Assembly: GCA_907163375.1 (NCBI GenBank)
Contig: CAJQUW010001113.1
Span: 1-64,000 of the forward strand
Reading direction: 5' to 3'
Length of the DNA stretch: 64,000 bases
From: Prostheceraeus crozeri
Taxonomy: Eukaryota; Platyhelminthes; Polycladida; Euryleptidae
Positions 44,245 through 56,886 of this stretch are shown in pieces. The number at the start of each line of letters is the position of its first letter. The first letter of the stretch is position 1. The notes under the pieces are model-generated. The model saw only the letters and a program-made list of their open reading frames with translations, did no database searches and was not told the origin of the DNA. The translations under genes and the position numbers were made by a program.

Positions 44245-45748
44245 TGAAACAATATGCCAATTTATACAGTACAACTTTTTATCCGTACCCCATTGCATGA
44301 CTAGCAATAAACATCCGCGATGTCAAACAATAAGATAGTTATCACACGCTATAGATATCGTCTTGACCTTGGTATGACTATCACTTATACATGCATTAAC
44401 AGTGTGCATTATGTGCGACATACATTTCATCAAAGTAGGCATAAAGTGCATGTTTTCAGGGGCATTCTACCATGTTAATTATGACTCAGATTGATTTACA
44501 AAATATTAAAAATCTCCCCAGAAGAATTCCTTTCTACAATTTACACCATTCTGAGGCTGTGCATTGAAACAAGAGGTATTTGAGAAGTTTATTTAAAAGG
44601 TCATCTCAATTTAATTAGAAGGAAGCTAACGACCATAAGAAACAAGTTCACGGTGCAGAAAATGAATACCTTTTCAGTCATTGAAGAGCTGTCAATCCGC
44701 AAATTAAATGACTGATAAAGAAAGAATTCTTGGCTCGGTACAAGAATTTAAATAAACACAACAGAATGAACAACTCACGGAATGTATAAACACGAAATGG
44801 GATCTAATATCCATCTGTTGTTGCTGTGATTGTTTCTCATTTTTTGTTATATTTTCTCTTCAATAATTGAGTTTCAATTGCGTTTAAGAAGACGAAAATT
44901 CCGTGTTATGTGAAATTATCGCCATCAGTTTAGAGCGCGCTTGTGCACAATGTGTGAAGATGATCATTATAAACCTCTAAGTGTTTGAATCTGATCTTCT
45001 CAATAAAGAACGAAGTTTGCTTTCCAATTACCTGACCGGTAATATATCTCTGATTGAGCAAACTTGTAAACTCGCCAAGTGTTCGAAGAAACTAACTCGT
45101 TAACGATGTATAATTAAGACTAAGAAATAACTTTTCATCCCTCTCAATATCAAGAAAGCATTCAAGCTGTCACAAGCGGTAATTCGAGAGGCTGTTTCAC
45201 ACCAGACATTGTAGAGGTTGCTTTCAGAATCAGGATACTTCCAACAGTGTGTGACAAAAGCAAGTGTGAAATCTTCCTCTTATAAGGATGTACTAGGACT
45301 GTCTTTCATTCCACGTTCCTTATTGCGACTTGGTCAAGAAGGTGTGAAAAGCATCAATCCAGAAATTGTTTGATCGCCTTTGTTAAAGCACAAAGCATCG
45401 CACGTGCTTCTTTAATCGAACCTTATTATCATTTTGGCTTTCAAATTATGTTAACTTGATAATTTTCAAAGAGATTTTCACACGTTATAATATATGATTC
45501 ATAAGCCCCTTGTTTCCTTTGCTGTTTTGGTCATAAACACACAATATTAGATCACAAAATTACCTTTGTTTATTATGCGGGTTTAGATGAAAAGGACAAC
45601 GGAATTTCTACAATCATACAAAACGTTGTTGAATAGATACACAAAGGATGTTTATCAAGCAAACTGTCTCTGTTATCGGATGTTCAATGTCAATAATCAT
45701 GGTTCATGCAAATATGATGTAAAACACCTAAAGCCCTTCTTTTATCCG
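44245..45748. other. No recognisable gene
   Basis: 1.5 kb of AT-rich sequence without an assignable feature. Confidence 0.45.
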
Positions 45749-46171
45749 CTATGTAATTGTATAGATGCAGGCGGTAAGAGTTTTATATCCATTTCGTGAC
45801 ACTTCCGTTTCGCTTGATACAAAATTCAATGTGTTATCAACAGTTAAATCATTATTTACATGACTTAGTACATTTCTCCACAATGGAAAGTTTTTCATCG
45901 TTAAAAACTGTTTTGCTAATTCATTGAAGAGGATTCTATCATTGAATTTCGGTCTTGAGTTTTTTATTCTTTTTGTTGTATTCTGCATATCAATTTTGTT
46001 TTCATGGCAATATGTAGCAAGAAAGACAGGTAATAAAAGTGATGACAATTCAAGGCATTTGAATAGAACTTTGAAATTGAACGCATATGCAAGTTGTAAA
46101 CGAATAATATTTTTATGAATTTTGGACAAATTATAGTCCAACATCTGTCTAACATTGCATGCATTTGTCAT
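45749..46171 (-). CDS. Hypothetical open frame, 140 codons
   Basis: One of the longer unexplained frames. It encodes a basic, Leu/Asn-rich peptide (SRPKFNDRILFNELAKQFLT) with no domain I recognise, no signal peptide and no clear transmembrane segment. The surrounding DNA is AT-rich and other short frames overlap it. It could be an exon, a decayed repeat gene or chance. Confidence 0.2.
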   Translation of the reverse strand: MTNACNVRQMLDYNLSKIHKNIIRLQLAYAFNFKVLFKCLELSSLLLPVFLATYCHENKIDMQNTTKRIKNSRPKFNDRILFNELAKQFLTMKNFPLWRNVLSHVNNDLTVDNTLNFVSSETEVSRNGYKTLTACIYTIT

Positions 46172-46327
46172 TCAACAATAAAATCAGTTTTTCATGTTCT
46201 TATTTATTATGTACTCATAAATAGTCATACAATTGAATGCTGCTTTATACAGTACGCGACAGCAAGTTTTAAACATCTAACATTTCAATGATTTTTTTAT
46301 ATTAAAGTCTAAAGTTGTGTTGGAGAA

Positions 46328-46562
46328 TCAAGACCAAATAGTTACTCTGGTTGGGTGTTTTGTCGTTAAACAATAATGCTCAGAAGTAAGAGGAAAACTG
46401 ACAACTTGTGGACAATAACCTTTCAATTCAATTACAGTTTCGTCACTCCAGATCACTTTATTCCATTGATCTTCTCCCCAATTACAGTGCTGCAATGCCC
46501 ACTGATAACGTTTTCTGTCTGGGCCTTAGTCAAAAAGGGCTTACTTTTTGGACGTGTTCTCT
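46328..46562 (-). pseudogene. Tc1-like transposase fragment
   Basis: On the minus strand the readable series is RPKSKPFLTKAQTE. After a frameshift near 46512 it continues RYQWALQHCNWGEDQWNKVI and WSDETVIELKG, then HPTRVTIWS before TGA. The pattern RxxWAxxHxNW...QWxxVxWSDE...RVxIW is the central part of Tc1 transposases around the first catalytic aspartate. Neither the inverted termini nor the second Asp and Glu are visible, so it is a small remnant. Confidence 0.82.
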
Positions 46563-46571
46563 GATAAAGTA

Positions 46572-47777
46572 ATAATTTTAATACGCTTTTCAGGTCGTTC
46601 GTCCATTTCAAAGCTCTATCGCAGACATAGAAGTAGATAATAATACAGTAAAGAAGTAGGTAATACTTTCTATGGTATTGTTAATTTCTATGATCGCAGA
46701 TAACGAATAAATGACTCAAATCTAGAAAATCTAATATTCTTATTGACGTGCTATTGATTTCACGATGAACGTGATTAATCATAGTTTGAAGTTGGAGTTT
46801 GATGCATCAATGGACCATAGAAATCAAGCTCTGAGAGAAAATAAGCTCAAATGACTGGCTCATTGTGATAGGTATAATTTAAAAAATGATGCAACCGGAG
46901 TTTTAAATATTACAGCGAAATTCATATTTCGCATTTATGCGAATCAAAAATCCACTCGCAACTTAGTCTAAAAAAACGAGAAGGACTATCGATACTTCAA
47001 CCAGCTGTCAATGAATTGCATATACTCTGACTTCGATGGCATCTTTAATTGAGCATATTTGCATGCTTGTTTCCTTGACAGCACCACAGAGCATACATGC
47101 AGAAGTTAGGTGGCTGTTTTCTCTGCTGCTAGCAAGTTAACAACGACCTTAAGGTGCAGAAAAATTTCAGGAAATTTCTTCATGGCGTGATCTCACCCAT
47201 GATCCCACCCCACCAGAAATTCCAGCGACCGCCCTTTGGCTGGAGTATAGACGGAATGAGTCAACATCAATGAACAAAATATAAACAAAAATTTCAATTA
47301 TTCAAATTGAATAGCAGATTTCACGGCATGTGCATCTTATAGGCCTACTTAACTAGCGCATGCGCAAAACGCACCATCATATAAACAGAATGGTGAACAA
47401 AACAAACATAAAACATCACATTCTATCATCCAAACAGGCTGCATGTGATGCGTAGTACTTATTTTTCTTGATCTCATATAATTCTAACATATGATTAAAA
47501 TAAGCTCACGCCATGACGCAAATACTTTATGATTTTTTCAAATTCATTTCCTTTTATGATTAAGTCTGACGATAAGTGCTAATATCACCTCCGCCGTCGC
47601 ATCACCAAATTTCTGTTCGATTATGGAGGATCGACTCATCTCATAAGAAAGGATTTTTGTGGATTGAAATGTTGATAAATTCTGCATAAAATTGCAAACT
47701 AATATTACTCCACGCGATCGGTCGTACGCTTTGGCTTCTCTCCTGCACCTCAGCATCGAGTGTGTCCTTTCTTCCTC
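46572..47777. other. No recognisable gene
   Basis: A few short frames only; CpG and GC content rise toward 47700. Confidence 0.45.
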
Positions 47778-48125
47778 TTACGTCGGTTTGAATCGTCTTT
47801 GAGGTGCGTTTCGCATATCATATTGCTCCGCGTCGTCAGCTGCGTCGTTTGGTGTGCTTCGCGTCGAAATCCATCGTCTCTGTGAGGAATTATTGGCAAC
47901 CCTGTGATCCCTGAATTTTGGTGACAGACTGCGCATGCGCAGATCTTGATGATTTGATCGCTTAACCGTCCTGGTCACGCACGTACGTTTCTGAATTCTT
48001 GGGTCTGGTGAATCCAGCACAGAGGACGCATTGAAGTCAGCATAGTCGACTGGTATTGGTGTCAGACCTTTGCACAGCCGATCAATTTTTGCTTGTGTTC
48101 GATCCCCGGTACAATCAAGAGGCAA
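47778..48125 (-). CDS. Hypothetical open frame in a CpG-richer patch
   Basis: A 115-codon frame, Arg/Asp/Ser-rich (RSLSPKFRDHRVANNSSQRR), in DNA with more CpG than the surrounding kilobases (about 47700-48260), including CTGCGCATGCGCAGA. I recognise no domain. The patch might be a promoter region or an old gene exon. The evidence for translation is weak. Confidence 0.2.
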   Translation of the reverse strand: MPLDCTGDRTQAKIDRLCKGLTPIPVDYADFNASSVLDSPDPRIQKRTCVTRTVKRSNHQDLRMRSLSPKFRDHRVANNSSQRRWISTRSTPNDAADDAEQYDMRNAPQRRFKPT

Positions 48126-48539
48126 TTTATATATATATTTTTTGTGCTACAGTGGGCAAACTATGACAGTCCACTCCACCGAAGAACACGCGGTTCCAGA
48201 ACCAATAGTGTGGTGCTGTACATAGTCTCTCTCACTATCGGAAGTAGAGGAGGCTTTGATTCGTTCAAATCGAATTGATTGCTTTTTTCAGGATGAATGT
48301 CCAAAGTTTTCTGCATTTCGATTACAGTAAGCAGCGGCGTCGGTCAACATAGAGTGCAGATGATCGAAATGAAGGAGGATATGAAAAGGCATGAAAGCGA
48401 GATCGCCCAGCATGAAGAGGCACGAACCCTCATATGTACCACTTATTATAAAATGATGTTTGGCAGAAAGTGATGAGCGATGAGTGATGAGCTTGATCAG
48501 CGAGTGTGCAAGATGGGCAGCGTTATTGGAGAATTTCCC

Positions 48540-49090
48540 ACTTCCCAGGGAACAATATGTGCCTCACTGACCGGAATCCATTGACCGGGAGCCCATTTGG
48601 CGAAGAAACTGACCTCCACTGAGGATTGACGAAAAATGAAGCCCACTTTGCGGAAACGCAATCCGTGAAAGCCTACGTACCGGAGATCCACTCATTGGAA
48701 GCCCACTTGGCGGAAAACCCACTTACCGGAAGCATACTTGGCGGAAAACCCACTTAGCGGAAACCCACTCCGTGGAAAATTATCCTGAGTCTTGGCTGCA
48801 AACCTATTGAGCGGAAGCCCACTTTACGTGGAACACTTTTTATCGATCAGAAGAGCCACTCATCTGAAAATCTCGGCCACTGTTGCGTGTCGTTTATATG
48901 TGTACATCCGAAATCAACTGTTGAATATGCAAAATAACGCAGCCCAGCACAGTAAGAGTTAATATGCACCCCATGGCACACAGAGTTGTTTACTTATTTT
49001 ATTTAGATTATAAGTAAAATGATAACGGAAAGCATGTAAAATTGTCACAGCAAGCAGTTTATTCTGAATATCGATCATTACTGTACAGAA
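48540..49090 (+). repeat. CCACTT-NN-CGGAA minisatellite repeat, copy 1
   Basis: A run of about 18-20-bp units of the form CCCACTTGGCGGAAAA (48585-48830) is followed by a conserved 3' part (ACTGTTGCGTGTCG, AACGCAGCCCAGCA, GAGTTGTTTACTTATTTTAT). The whole is repeated at 50055-50400, and part of the 3' region recurs inverted at 50555-50620. It is non-coding. Confidence 0.8.
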
Positions 49091-49576
49091 GATTAACACA
49101 AACTCAATTTCTGATGGAGTTGGTATCCGCGACCGTCAAAGAATTATTGATGAATTACAGACATAGCAATCGGCAAAGGGAGATGATCCCCTCCTTGAAA
49201 TAGCTTCAAATGATTGATTGTTGTTAGCACTTTTGATCAGGTCTGCAAATGTGACGTCATATTGAACAGTGCAAGCATTCACACCAATCGGATGTGATGG
49301 ATTACCTAAACTGTTGAAGGAAGGTGCCGACTATAATTGCTGTTCTCTTTAGCATTTTAAGACCCTCAAAACTCGTGTGTTCCTAGCTGTGGAGATCCAG
49401 TACAGATCTCAAACTCCCTAAAGACTTTCGCCTAGTTTCTTAAACACCCGACAATAAGCAAAGTGTTCGAATCTTTTTAGTCGTGAAAGCATGATGCTCT
49501 ATTACCCCTCTACTACGGACCAAATCAATTGCTGATGTGAAAACTTGGCCAATGACAGCGCTCTTGTTTTTACTGA

Positions 49577-49905
49577 TTGAACAGTAAAAATATAATGATA
49601 GCTTCTTGCTTGGATCTTACGAAAGCTTTTGATAAAATAACCTGGGACAAACTACTAAGCGCTTATGTGATGCAGGTTAAGCCATGGATTTATTCACAGA
49701 GCTACCTTACAAATCGACATCAACGCCTCAAGGTCAACGGAGCCTTTGGTCCTAGCACCCGTGATTTCTGGAATTCCCCAGGGATCAGTCTTGAGGCCCA
49801 TTCTTTTATGCTGCATTTATGGGGTCGCTAATACATGCTAGATGCAACCTTGAGTAATGTATGCCGATGACATTACTATAGTGGAACCAATGTCAAAATT
49901 TCAGG
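49577..49905 (+). pseudogene. LINE reverse transcriptase remnant (finger-palm)
   Basis: ASCLDLTKAFDKITWDKLLS matches RT motif A (LDxxKAFD), then YLTNRHQRLKVNGAFG. In the next frames ISGIPQGSVLRPILL (motif B) and MYADDITIVEPM (motif C, catalytic YADD) follow. At least two frameshifts and a stop are present. YADDITIVEP is shared with the LINE at 58215, so both belong to the same CR1/Jockey-like family. Confidence 0.85.
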
Positions 49906-50054
49906 CCCCCATTTCTGCGATCTTCTAACCAGAACGCACGAATGAAAACAACATGCAATTGTAAACATTTAGTAAATGAATTTCACTCATTATGGGCCAC
50001 CGTGGACATGCACAAAATTATTTTTCATCTGATAGTAAAAGTTTTGTTATGGGA

Positions 50055-50400
50055 ATTTCTACACCCACGGAAGCCCTTAGGGAAGCCCAGGGAGTCCAAT
50101 TGGCGGAAGGAGCCCTCTTGGCGAAAAACCCACTGAGCGGAAGCATACTTGCGGAAACGCAATCCGTGGAAGCCTACTCACCGGAGATCCCTCATGGGCG
50201 GAAAACCCACTGAGCGGTAAGCCCACTTACGAAGCCTTTTTTAGCGGAAGAGCCACTCATCTGGAACGTCGGCACCACTGTTGCGTGTGTTTCCATCATG
50301 TGTTTGATATATGCAAATAACGCAGCAGCCAGTAAGAGTTAAATTGTACCATACAGAGTTGTTTACTTATTTTATTTAGATTAAATGAAACAACACATGT
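50055..50400 (+). repeat. CCACTT-NN-CGGAA minisatellite repeat, copy 2
   Basis: Relative of 48540-49090, with units such as AACCCACTGAGCGGAAGCAT and the same 3' part. Between the copies lies the LINE RT remnant. Confidence 0.78.
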
Positions 50401-50554
50401 ACATAGATTCATTATCAAAAATGATGATTTTACATGGGCATGAGCGGTTGATATATCCTCTGTACAAAAAGTAAAATAGAAAAATTTGGCTCCGAGGTCC
50501 ACTGGACCCCCTCAGGTATCTGAGGATTAAATTAAATTCCATCCATTAAAGGAT

Positions 50555-50890
50555 CAAATACTGTAGTGGATGCTTGCTGTGACAATTTTACACGCTGGGC
50601 TGCGTTATTTCCGCAGCCCATATGACCCTTTCATTCATATTGTGTCCATTCGGCAACATTTCGACCTGCATCTTGTGAAACAACATTGCGGCACAAATTT
50701 ATAACCAAAAGAAAAAGGAGATCAATACTATTCTAATGGCACCCCTTCCAACCTCTTGCAATACCTACAACGCCCGAAAATTGCGTTTGGTAAAATATTA
50801 TTTTCAAAAAACTATAATTTTGGAAATAATTTAAGAGACATTGGCCGAGACTTTCCGCTAAGTGGTTTTCTGCTTAGTGGGGTGAAACCG
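50555..50890 (-). repeat. Inverted fragments of the same repeat family
   Basis: GCTTGCTGTGACAATTTTAC and GCTGGGCTGCGTTATTTCC (50568-50616) are the inverse of segments at about 48930-49060. TTTCCGCTAAGTGGTTTTCT near 50850 is the inverse of the minisatellite unit. Confidence 0.65.
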
Positions 50891-51868
50891 TGCAACAATC
50901 GTTTAACAAAGCAGATATCAACATGTTTACATGCACAGGATGACCAATTTGAGACATCAGCATCGGTCTATGCATCCATTTATGACGGAGCAATCTTTGG
51001 TGAGCTTGAAAATTGAAAATATACATGCTCACCTAATTTTGAACAGAACGACTTACTCGCCAATTCACTACAGATGAGGAGAGGAGAACCGTTGTTTTTT
51101 TTCTAGTAAGTATTCTTAAATTTTTAGACATTTTAGGATATAAAATTTTCTTTTAAATCATATTTTGCACCTACTAAAAATTAACTAGTCGTTAGTTTTT
51201 CTTTAATTTTGTTACCTTGACGCACTTTGCTACGTTGAACTGCTGGATTTCTGGCTGTACAGCAATCGCGATTGTCAGCAGTCTTGCGGTAGAAGAAAGA
51301 AATTTATTGTAGAACGTTGTTATCTGTTAATTTATCAATATATTGTAATCGAAGATGCAATTGATACTATGAATGCTATGAAAGTGACACGCATTCGCAA
51401 TAAAATAGCCAAATCAAAAACCTTTGCAAAACGAGTACTCATTCAGTTATTTTAAATCACTTTGAATTACTTTCAATTATTTAATTATTTTTATTATTAA
51501 TTATTTTGAATGAATTTAATCACAAATAACACCAAAAGTGCACAAGACTTAATTTTCCATATCCCTCCTGCATTCCCAATAGTAAAATATCTTCGAGGGT
51601 ATGCTACATGTTACATTCATTCCCTCTGTGCAGATTCAGTCTAAAATCAAGCCCTATTTGAAAAAATGTGCCACCTTCAGGATAATCTATCTTTTTTAGA
51701 ACAAAACCGTGAATGCTCAGCAACGATATGCAGCCATTCATCTTATCGAACGTCTGACGTTGGCATGACGCAAATAGCGCTCAACAATTTTCCACGAAAG
51801 TGATTTTGATGACAAAATACTAGGATTTTGAATGCTGTGAATATCAGATAAATACGATAAAGAAAAAA
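50891..51868. other. No recognisable gene
   Basis: AT-rich; nothing assigned. Confidence 0.5.
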
Positions 51869-52099
51869 TCAGATAAAGACGGTTGAATTGTCAACATTCA
51901 AGTGGTCACGAAATTTGGAGCACATTGTCCGGAAATTTTCTCCGATGCATTTACGGTGGCATAACGAACACGAAGTTTCATAAACCACGAACGTCGTCAA
52001 ACAGTCATCAAGTTTTACACCACATTTGCATGACACACAATTTGGAGCACACTTTCGACGACCGAGTTTAGAGCGCAGCGATTGAGAAAGAGGAGGCAT
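51869..52099 (-). pseudogene. Penelope-like element, second GIY-YIG remnant
   Basis: The minus frame reads CAPNCVSCKCG, then TTFVVYETSCSLCHRKCIGE and FRDHLNVDNSTVF. The paired cysteines, the VVYxxSCxxC motif and a KCIG in place of KYIG are the linker and start of a GIY-YIG domain. The catalytic Tyr of YIG is replaced by Cys and the rest of the domain is missing. The sequence differs from the element at 22155, so it is another lineage. Confidence 0.75.
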
Positions 52100-52339
52100 T
52101 TTTTTTCAAAAGTGATTTGTAGGCTACGGTACTTGTGAACCGAGGCCGCTAAGATTGACGAGACGACGATATTCATCGTAAAAATGCATCAGCAAGAAAA
52201 GGCAATTTTCAATTATTATTAAAATTATTAGTATTCTCACATAATTACTGAAATTAAATTGATTTAATATTCCGGTCATTAATGATGGTCATAATTCGCT
52301 ATGATATATCCACTTATGGCAGTGATATGTGAGCAATTA

Positions 52340-52494
52340 ATAAGTTAAATAAATTTCTCTACCAAGCTTATCACAAGGGTTGCTGCAAGCTAAAACATGA
52401 TCCTTTCGCTGTGCTCGAAAATGAAGACCGACGTTTGTTTTCTATAATTTTGCACAATCCAAGACATCCCCTGCCTTTGCATGAATGGACTTAA
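52340..52494 (+). pseudogene. LINE ORF2 C-terminal fragment
   Basis: KFLYQAYHKGCCKLKHDPFA continues to LENEDRRLFSIIL and NPRHPLPLHEWT before TAA. The ending (DRRLFxxIL.NPxHPL) is typical of the C-terminus of CR1-group LINE proteins. Only the last 50 codons are present. Confidence 0.7.
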
Positions 52495-52647
52495 TTCTGT
52501 ATTTTTCTAGTACCTTCTTACCCAGCACTTCTCCTATGTACTTTATCCTATGAATTACAATATCTATTTGTTGTGTAACTCCTGTAGTTGGAGCTACAAT
52601 ATAAAGCTCATAGTTCATAGTTCTCTCTGCTCATGGTTTATAGTTCT

Positions 52648-52654
52648 TTCTTTC

Positions 52655-52686
<32 letters not shown>

Positions 52687-52764
52687 ACACACACACAGAC
52701 ACACTCTCTTTCTCACAATCTCTCTCGCTCTCTCACACATACACACTCTTTCTCTCTCTCTCTC
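52648..52764. repeat. (CT)n/(CA)n microsatellite
   Basis: Mixed CT and CA simple repeats; a shorter CT run is at about 53252-53283. Open frames across it are artefacts. Confidence 0.95.
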
Positions 52765-52984
52765 AAAATTCAAAATTTAAAATTCATGGGTTTTATTTCA
52801 TGAAAGAAAATACCCGAAAAAGTACAAGTACATGTAGAATGATGTTTACATATTACATGAAGAAGTCAGGATGATGGTCAATGATTGTCATGTCAACGGT
52901 TTATATACAATGCCAGTAAATGATAATGACGGTGGAAGAATCAACATGTGAGTAGCATATAGAAGTTATGTATATATTGCTTAA

Positions 52985-53056
52985 CCCTCATTTGACCAAT
53001 AGACTGCATATGTAGTTTTCAAAGTACGTCGATAAATTTTGTCGGTCAAATGAGGG
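52985..53056. mobile_element. 72-bp TTAA-flanked MITE
   Basis: Perfect inverted ends CCCTCATTTGACC and GGTCAAATGAGGG with TTAA on both sides (52981-52984 and 53057-53060). The CCC start and TTAA duplication fit a minimal piggyBac-mobilised element. Confidence 0.85.
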
Positions 53057-53060
53057 TTAA

Positions 53061-55694
53061 TAGTACCATAAGCATCAATAATATGTATGACTGATATGAT
53101 AATTCTTTCTCACCTGTAATGCAAATTTGAGAATTTTCGTAAATTAGAAGAATGATACGATTTGACCGATCTCCGTGATTCGTTTTAGTTGACAATCGTT
53201 GGACTGAAGCTAGCAATCAGGGATTGTCGTTTGTCGCTATGAGTTTTAATCATCTCTCTCCCCTCGCTCTCTCTCTCTCTCTCCGGTCAGTTATTATGAT
53301 GGTCGTCAAGCAATGACATGAAGCATTTGAAAGGAGATGGTCAACAGGCTGTCAGTCTAAAAATTACCAAAAGCCTTCGTTAGCCTTAAATACAAGAATT
53401 CACAGGAATTGCAATTTTGCGTCCGAATATTCTTTCGCTAAGAATGTTCTTTCACAGTCAGACAATGAATAGAACAAATATCTATCGTCGCACTTTTTAA
53501 TTAACTGATACAAATGCCAACAATTTACTTTAAAAGTCTCTTCTTTTTTGCATGCACTTCACGCTTCCTCTTGTCAGCACCTCTAAGAAATTCATCAAAC
53601 TTTCGGTTGAAAGGAAATACACAGTTTTAACGAAATCCTGCCAAAGTAGAGAGAATATTAGTAGTTTGAAAACAGAATGAGGGTTGGAAAATTCAATTCT
53701 CTTGTCAGGTAAATCCACGGACTGAAAGAATTAGTGGCTTACGTCTAATCCTTATTCATGAAAATAATCCCTTTGTCTCAATCAAAGAACTTTTAATTAA
53801 AACTTGAAATTCCATACTAGATGGATAGAATTGTCTTATTTCATGTCGTCCATTCCTCATGCCGACATGTCTTTCTTCTTTAAGGTGTCTTACAGCCTAG
53901 AAAATTGAATTATTAAATGAATTACTCATCCGACAAAATCATATTGATAAAAACATAAAGAAATATCACAGAGATCTTAAGGGTTTCATTAAATTAAAAT
54001 GACTTGAATTAATTCTTTTATATCCGGAAGAATAACCTGTGTTTCCAAGGCAAGAACACATCACGAAAGCCTTCAATTCTCTCTCACAATGAAATGAACA
54101 TGTGAAAGTCGAATTTAGAGACGAGTTCTAGAAAGAAAATGTTGGAATTTGCCCCTCCTTTGTCGAGCTAATGTCCAGACTTGACGGTACGTGATGAGCT
54201 TTTCGTGGGCACGCGAGCACATCAAATACACACTAACAACAAGGAGCAATGAAGTCATTTTGAATGATGTAAAAATGACACCAATCTATCTAGAAATCTT
54301 TTCGTCAGTCTTTTTGGCTTGCGATGACATACATCTGCAGGAGAACGAGTAAGATTATAAGGCCAGTAAATCTGATAATTATCTCACGAGATATTAGTTG
54401 ATAAAAGTTTGAAATTCTTATGATAGTTTTTATATTCTAATTTGATTAAATGTATCAAAAACACTTAGCTTATCAGTCAAGAGAAGACCTCAAAAGCTTC
54501 TATTTTGTTTCTCTTGCATTCCATCCACTATATTTTCGATAAAAGCTTATCCCTGACACGAAATACACAGGACCAAACAATATTTGTACGGATGGAATTT
54601 GGTTCAAAAGATTTCATGTAAAAACGGCAAAATTATTGGAGAGCAGAAGAAATGATGTTGAGTTTCAGGTATTTTGAATGACAGTTTTGCGAATACAAAA
54701 TGAATTGAATAAATATTTGAAGAATTGTGTGAAATGTTTCTCTTACACTTTGCAAACTCAATAATTCTTCAATGCTTGGAAAGATTTCAAAACATCTATT
54801 AAAATTAGCGATAAACCGTTGTTTTTGATGAATTATTCAAGAAGTTACAATTCCAAATACACAAACCTAATTGTTTGAGATTTTATCTTTAAAGAGGACT
54901 ATTATATTAGTGTATTTCAAATATCTCATAAAGATGCGAACCATGCGCTTATTAAAAGAATAATTGAATCAATCATTATTTGCTTCTTCTGAAGTTTTCA
55001 TTCTAATCATTAACTCTAGCACGAAATGTAACACATTTTCGATTGATAAATGAAATAGGATTTCAAATGTATTGCGAAATCGCCTTGCTATACTGTTATC
55101 CCGAAAGGGTTTGATCCATAATCATACTGAGAGCGCCCTATGAACTTTAGAACGCCTTCCAGAGAGTTTTCATCAAAGATATTAGTATATGTACTGTACA
55201 GCTGTATTTGTCCCCCACTGATTGAATTTACAGACCAAGACTATTCCTCTTCTAAAGCGAATTCATATTATCCATCCTAATATGATTTTGAGGTGATTGA
55301 ATGATTCCCTTCGCTATAGTTTATTTTCCATTTTGGAAATTTGTGCCACATAGTCTTTATTGAACGATGTAGAAAATTTGACTATAGATAATAGATTTAT
55401 AATTATTTTAAAAGTCGCAAGTCACAAGCATATTCTGAAAATAACGCATAATTGCACTATTGTTCCATTGAGACACATCGCCTCTTGCAAAGCACAATAC
55501 ATTGCAGAAAAATAAAACAAAAATTAGAAACAAAAGCACCAACATAGACGATTCGTAGGTTTAGCTTCCGCCTCACCTAGTGCTACTATATCGTAGATTG
55601 TACCATAGAAATACATAAAATAAAATAACAAATAGAAATGATAAATAATAATACACAAATAATAAATAATACGATAATAGAATACAAATAATGA
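53061..55694. other. No recognisable gene
   Basis: About 2.6 kb, strongly AT-rich, with no frame or repeat I can assign. Confidence 0.5.
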
Positions 55695-55925
55695 AACCTC
55701 TAGAATGTAAGCAAAGCTGCAATATACAATAGTGGCAAAAAATCGCACGTGTTTCCGCTTTGATACACTTGTCTACGTCTTTATCATTGGGTTAGAATCA
55801 GTCACATGTGCAATTCTGAGTTTTTCATTGGTTCTTCATGCCCCAACTTAGTTCCCCCGGATGTGCCGCAACCTTGAGTCAATTTCTATGCTATTCAACT
55901 TCAGATAAACAATCTATTTCCATGG
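55695..55925 (-). repeat. Dispersed repeat (relative of 40968-41205)
   Basis: The inverse of this segment matches 40968-41205, including GCGGCACATCCGGGGGAACT and GATTGTTTATCTGAAGTT. Confidence 0.75.
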
Positions 55926-56334
55926 ATTGTACACTTTAAAACTCATCATGACCAATTCTAGACATTATGCAGAGGTAATAATAAGACACAGCGAAATTTG
56001 TGAATTTTATGGACAAATTGCATGGAGATTTACCACCTTTGATCATCAGCAAGAACAAGAAGGCGACTTTTATTAAGATTTCACGAAGTACAATATCTGA
56101 TGATGACTCTTTTTCCATCAACTGTTAATTTCATTTGCTAAAGAATGAATTCATAATTCATGACAATCTTGTGATTATCCAACTTCTTGCATAAATTGCA
56201 TTAGTCTCCTGATTAACAATGCGAATAATGTACTTCAAAATAACGAGCTCATTTTCATTCTTCTTGAGGATTTCTGCATCAATCCACGTTGTGAAGACAG
56301 ACATGCAAATCATCACGCTCTTAACGCAGTTACG

Positions 56335-56400
56335 GTGGTCTTGGGGCATGCCTGCATGTCCACTTGACTCTAGCGTCGCTGGTTCGAAACTGCGAACATC
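56335..56400 (+). other. Possible tRNA-derived SINE fragment
   Basis: GGTGGTCTTGGGGCATGCCTG followed about 35 bp later by GCTGGTTCGAAACT resembles a decayed A box and B box with tRNA-like spacing. No full cloverleaf forms. Weak. Confidence 0.3.
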
Positions 56401-56676
56401 TTGTGAGGCCCACAGTAGAAGTTACATGGAAACTTAGTGAGCTTAATCTTCAAATTTTATAGAGCTAGAGGCAATCACGTAAATTCATTAGATTTATTAT
56501 AAGATCAATCAAATTCTCCTCCTTCAATCCTAAAACAAATCACCAACATGGCGGAGAAAAGAGCATCCAAATAATCATGCAACGAAGTCAAATTCAATAA
56601 AGGGCAAAGATGAATTGTCAAAAAGCTTTGATAGAAAGTGATCATCCATGCAAATAAACATTAAATTCTACGTCCA

Positions 56677-56886
56677 CAATAGCAACAAAATCGAGGCGGG
56701 AAAAAGATATATGGTTCAATCCTCCATTCATTGCAAATGTGAAAACTGACGAAGAAGACAATTATTGCCATTAATCAAAATGCATTTTCCCACTCATCAC
56801 AAATAACACAGTCTCTTCAATAAAAACAATGTGAAATTGAAATTCATGTGTGTTAACAAATTCATAAAAGGCAGAAGAAACTTTAA
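56677..56886 (+). repeat. 210-bp direct repeat X1 flanking a piggyBac MITE
   Basis: Matches 57777-57986 at a constant offset of 1,100 with a few substitutions. It ends at the TTAA (56883-56886) into which the MITE inserted. Confidence 0.9.

Noticed and set aside
52550-52780. 76-codon frame with a Leu/Ser-rich signal-like tail
   Set aside because: Runs through CT/CA microsatellites; simple-sequence artefact.
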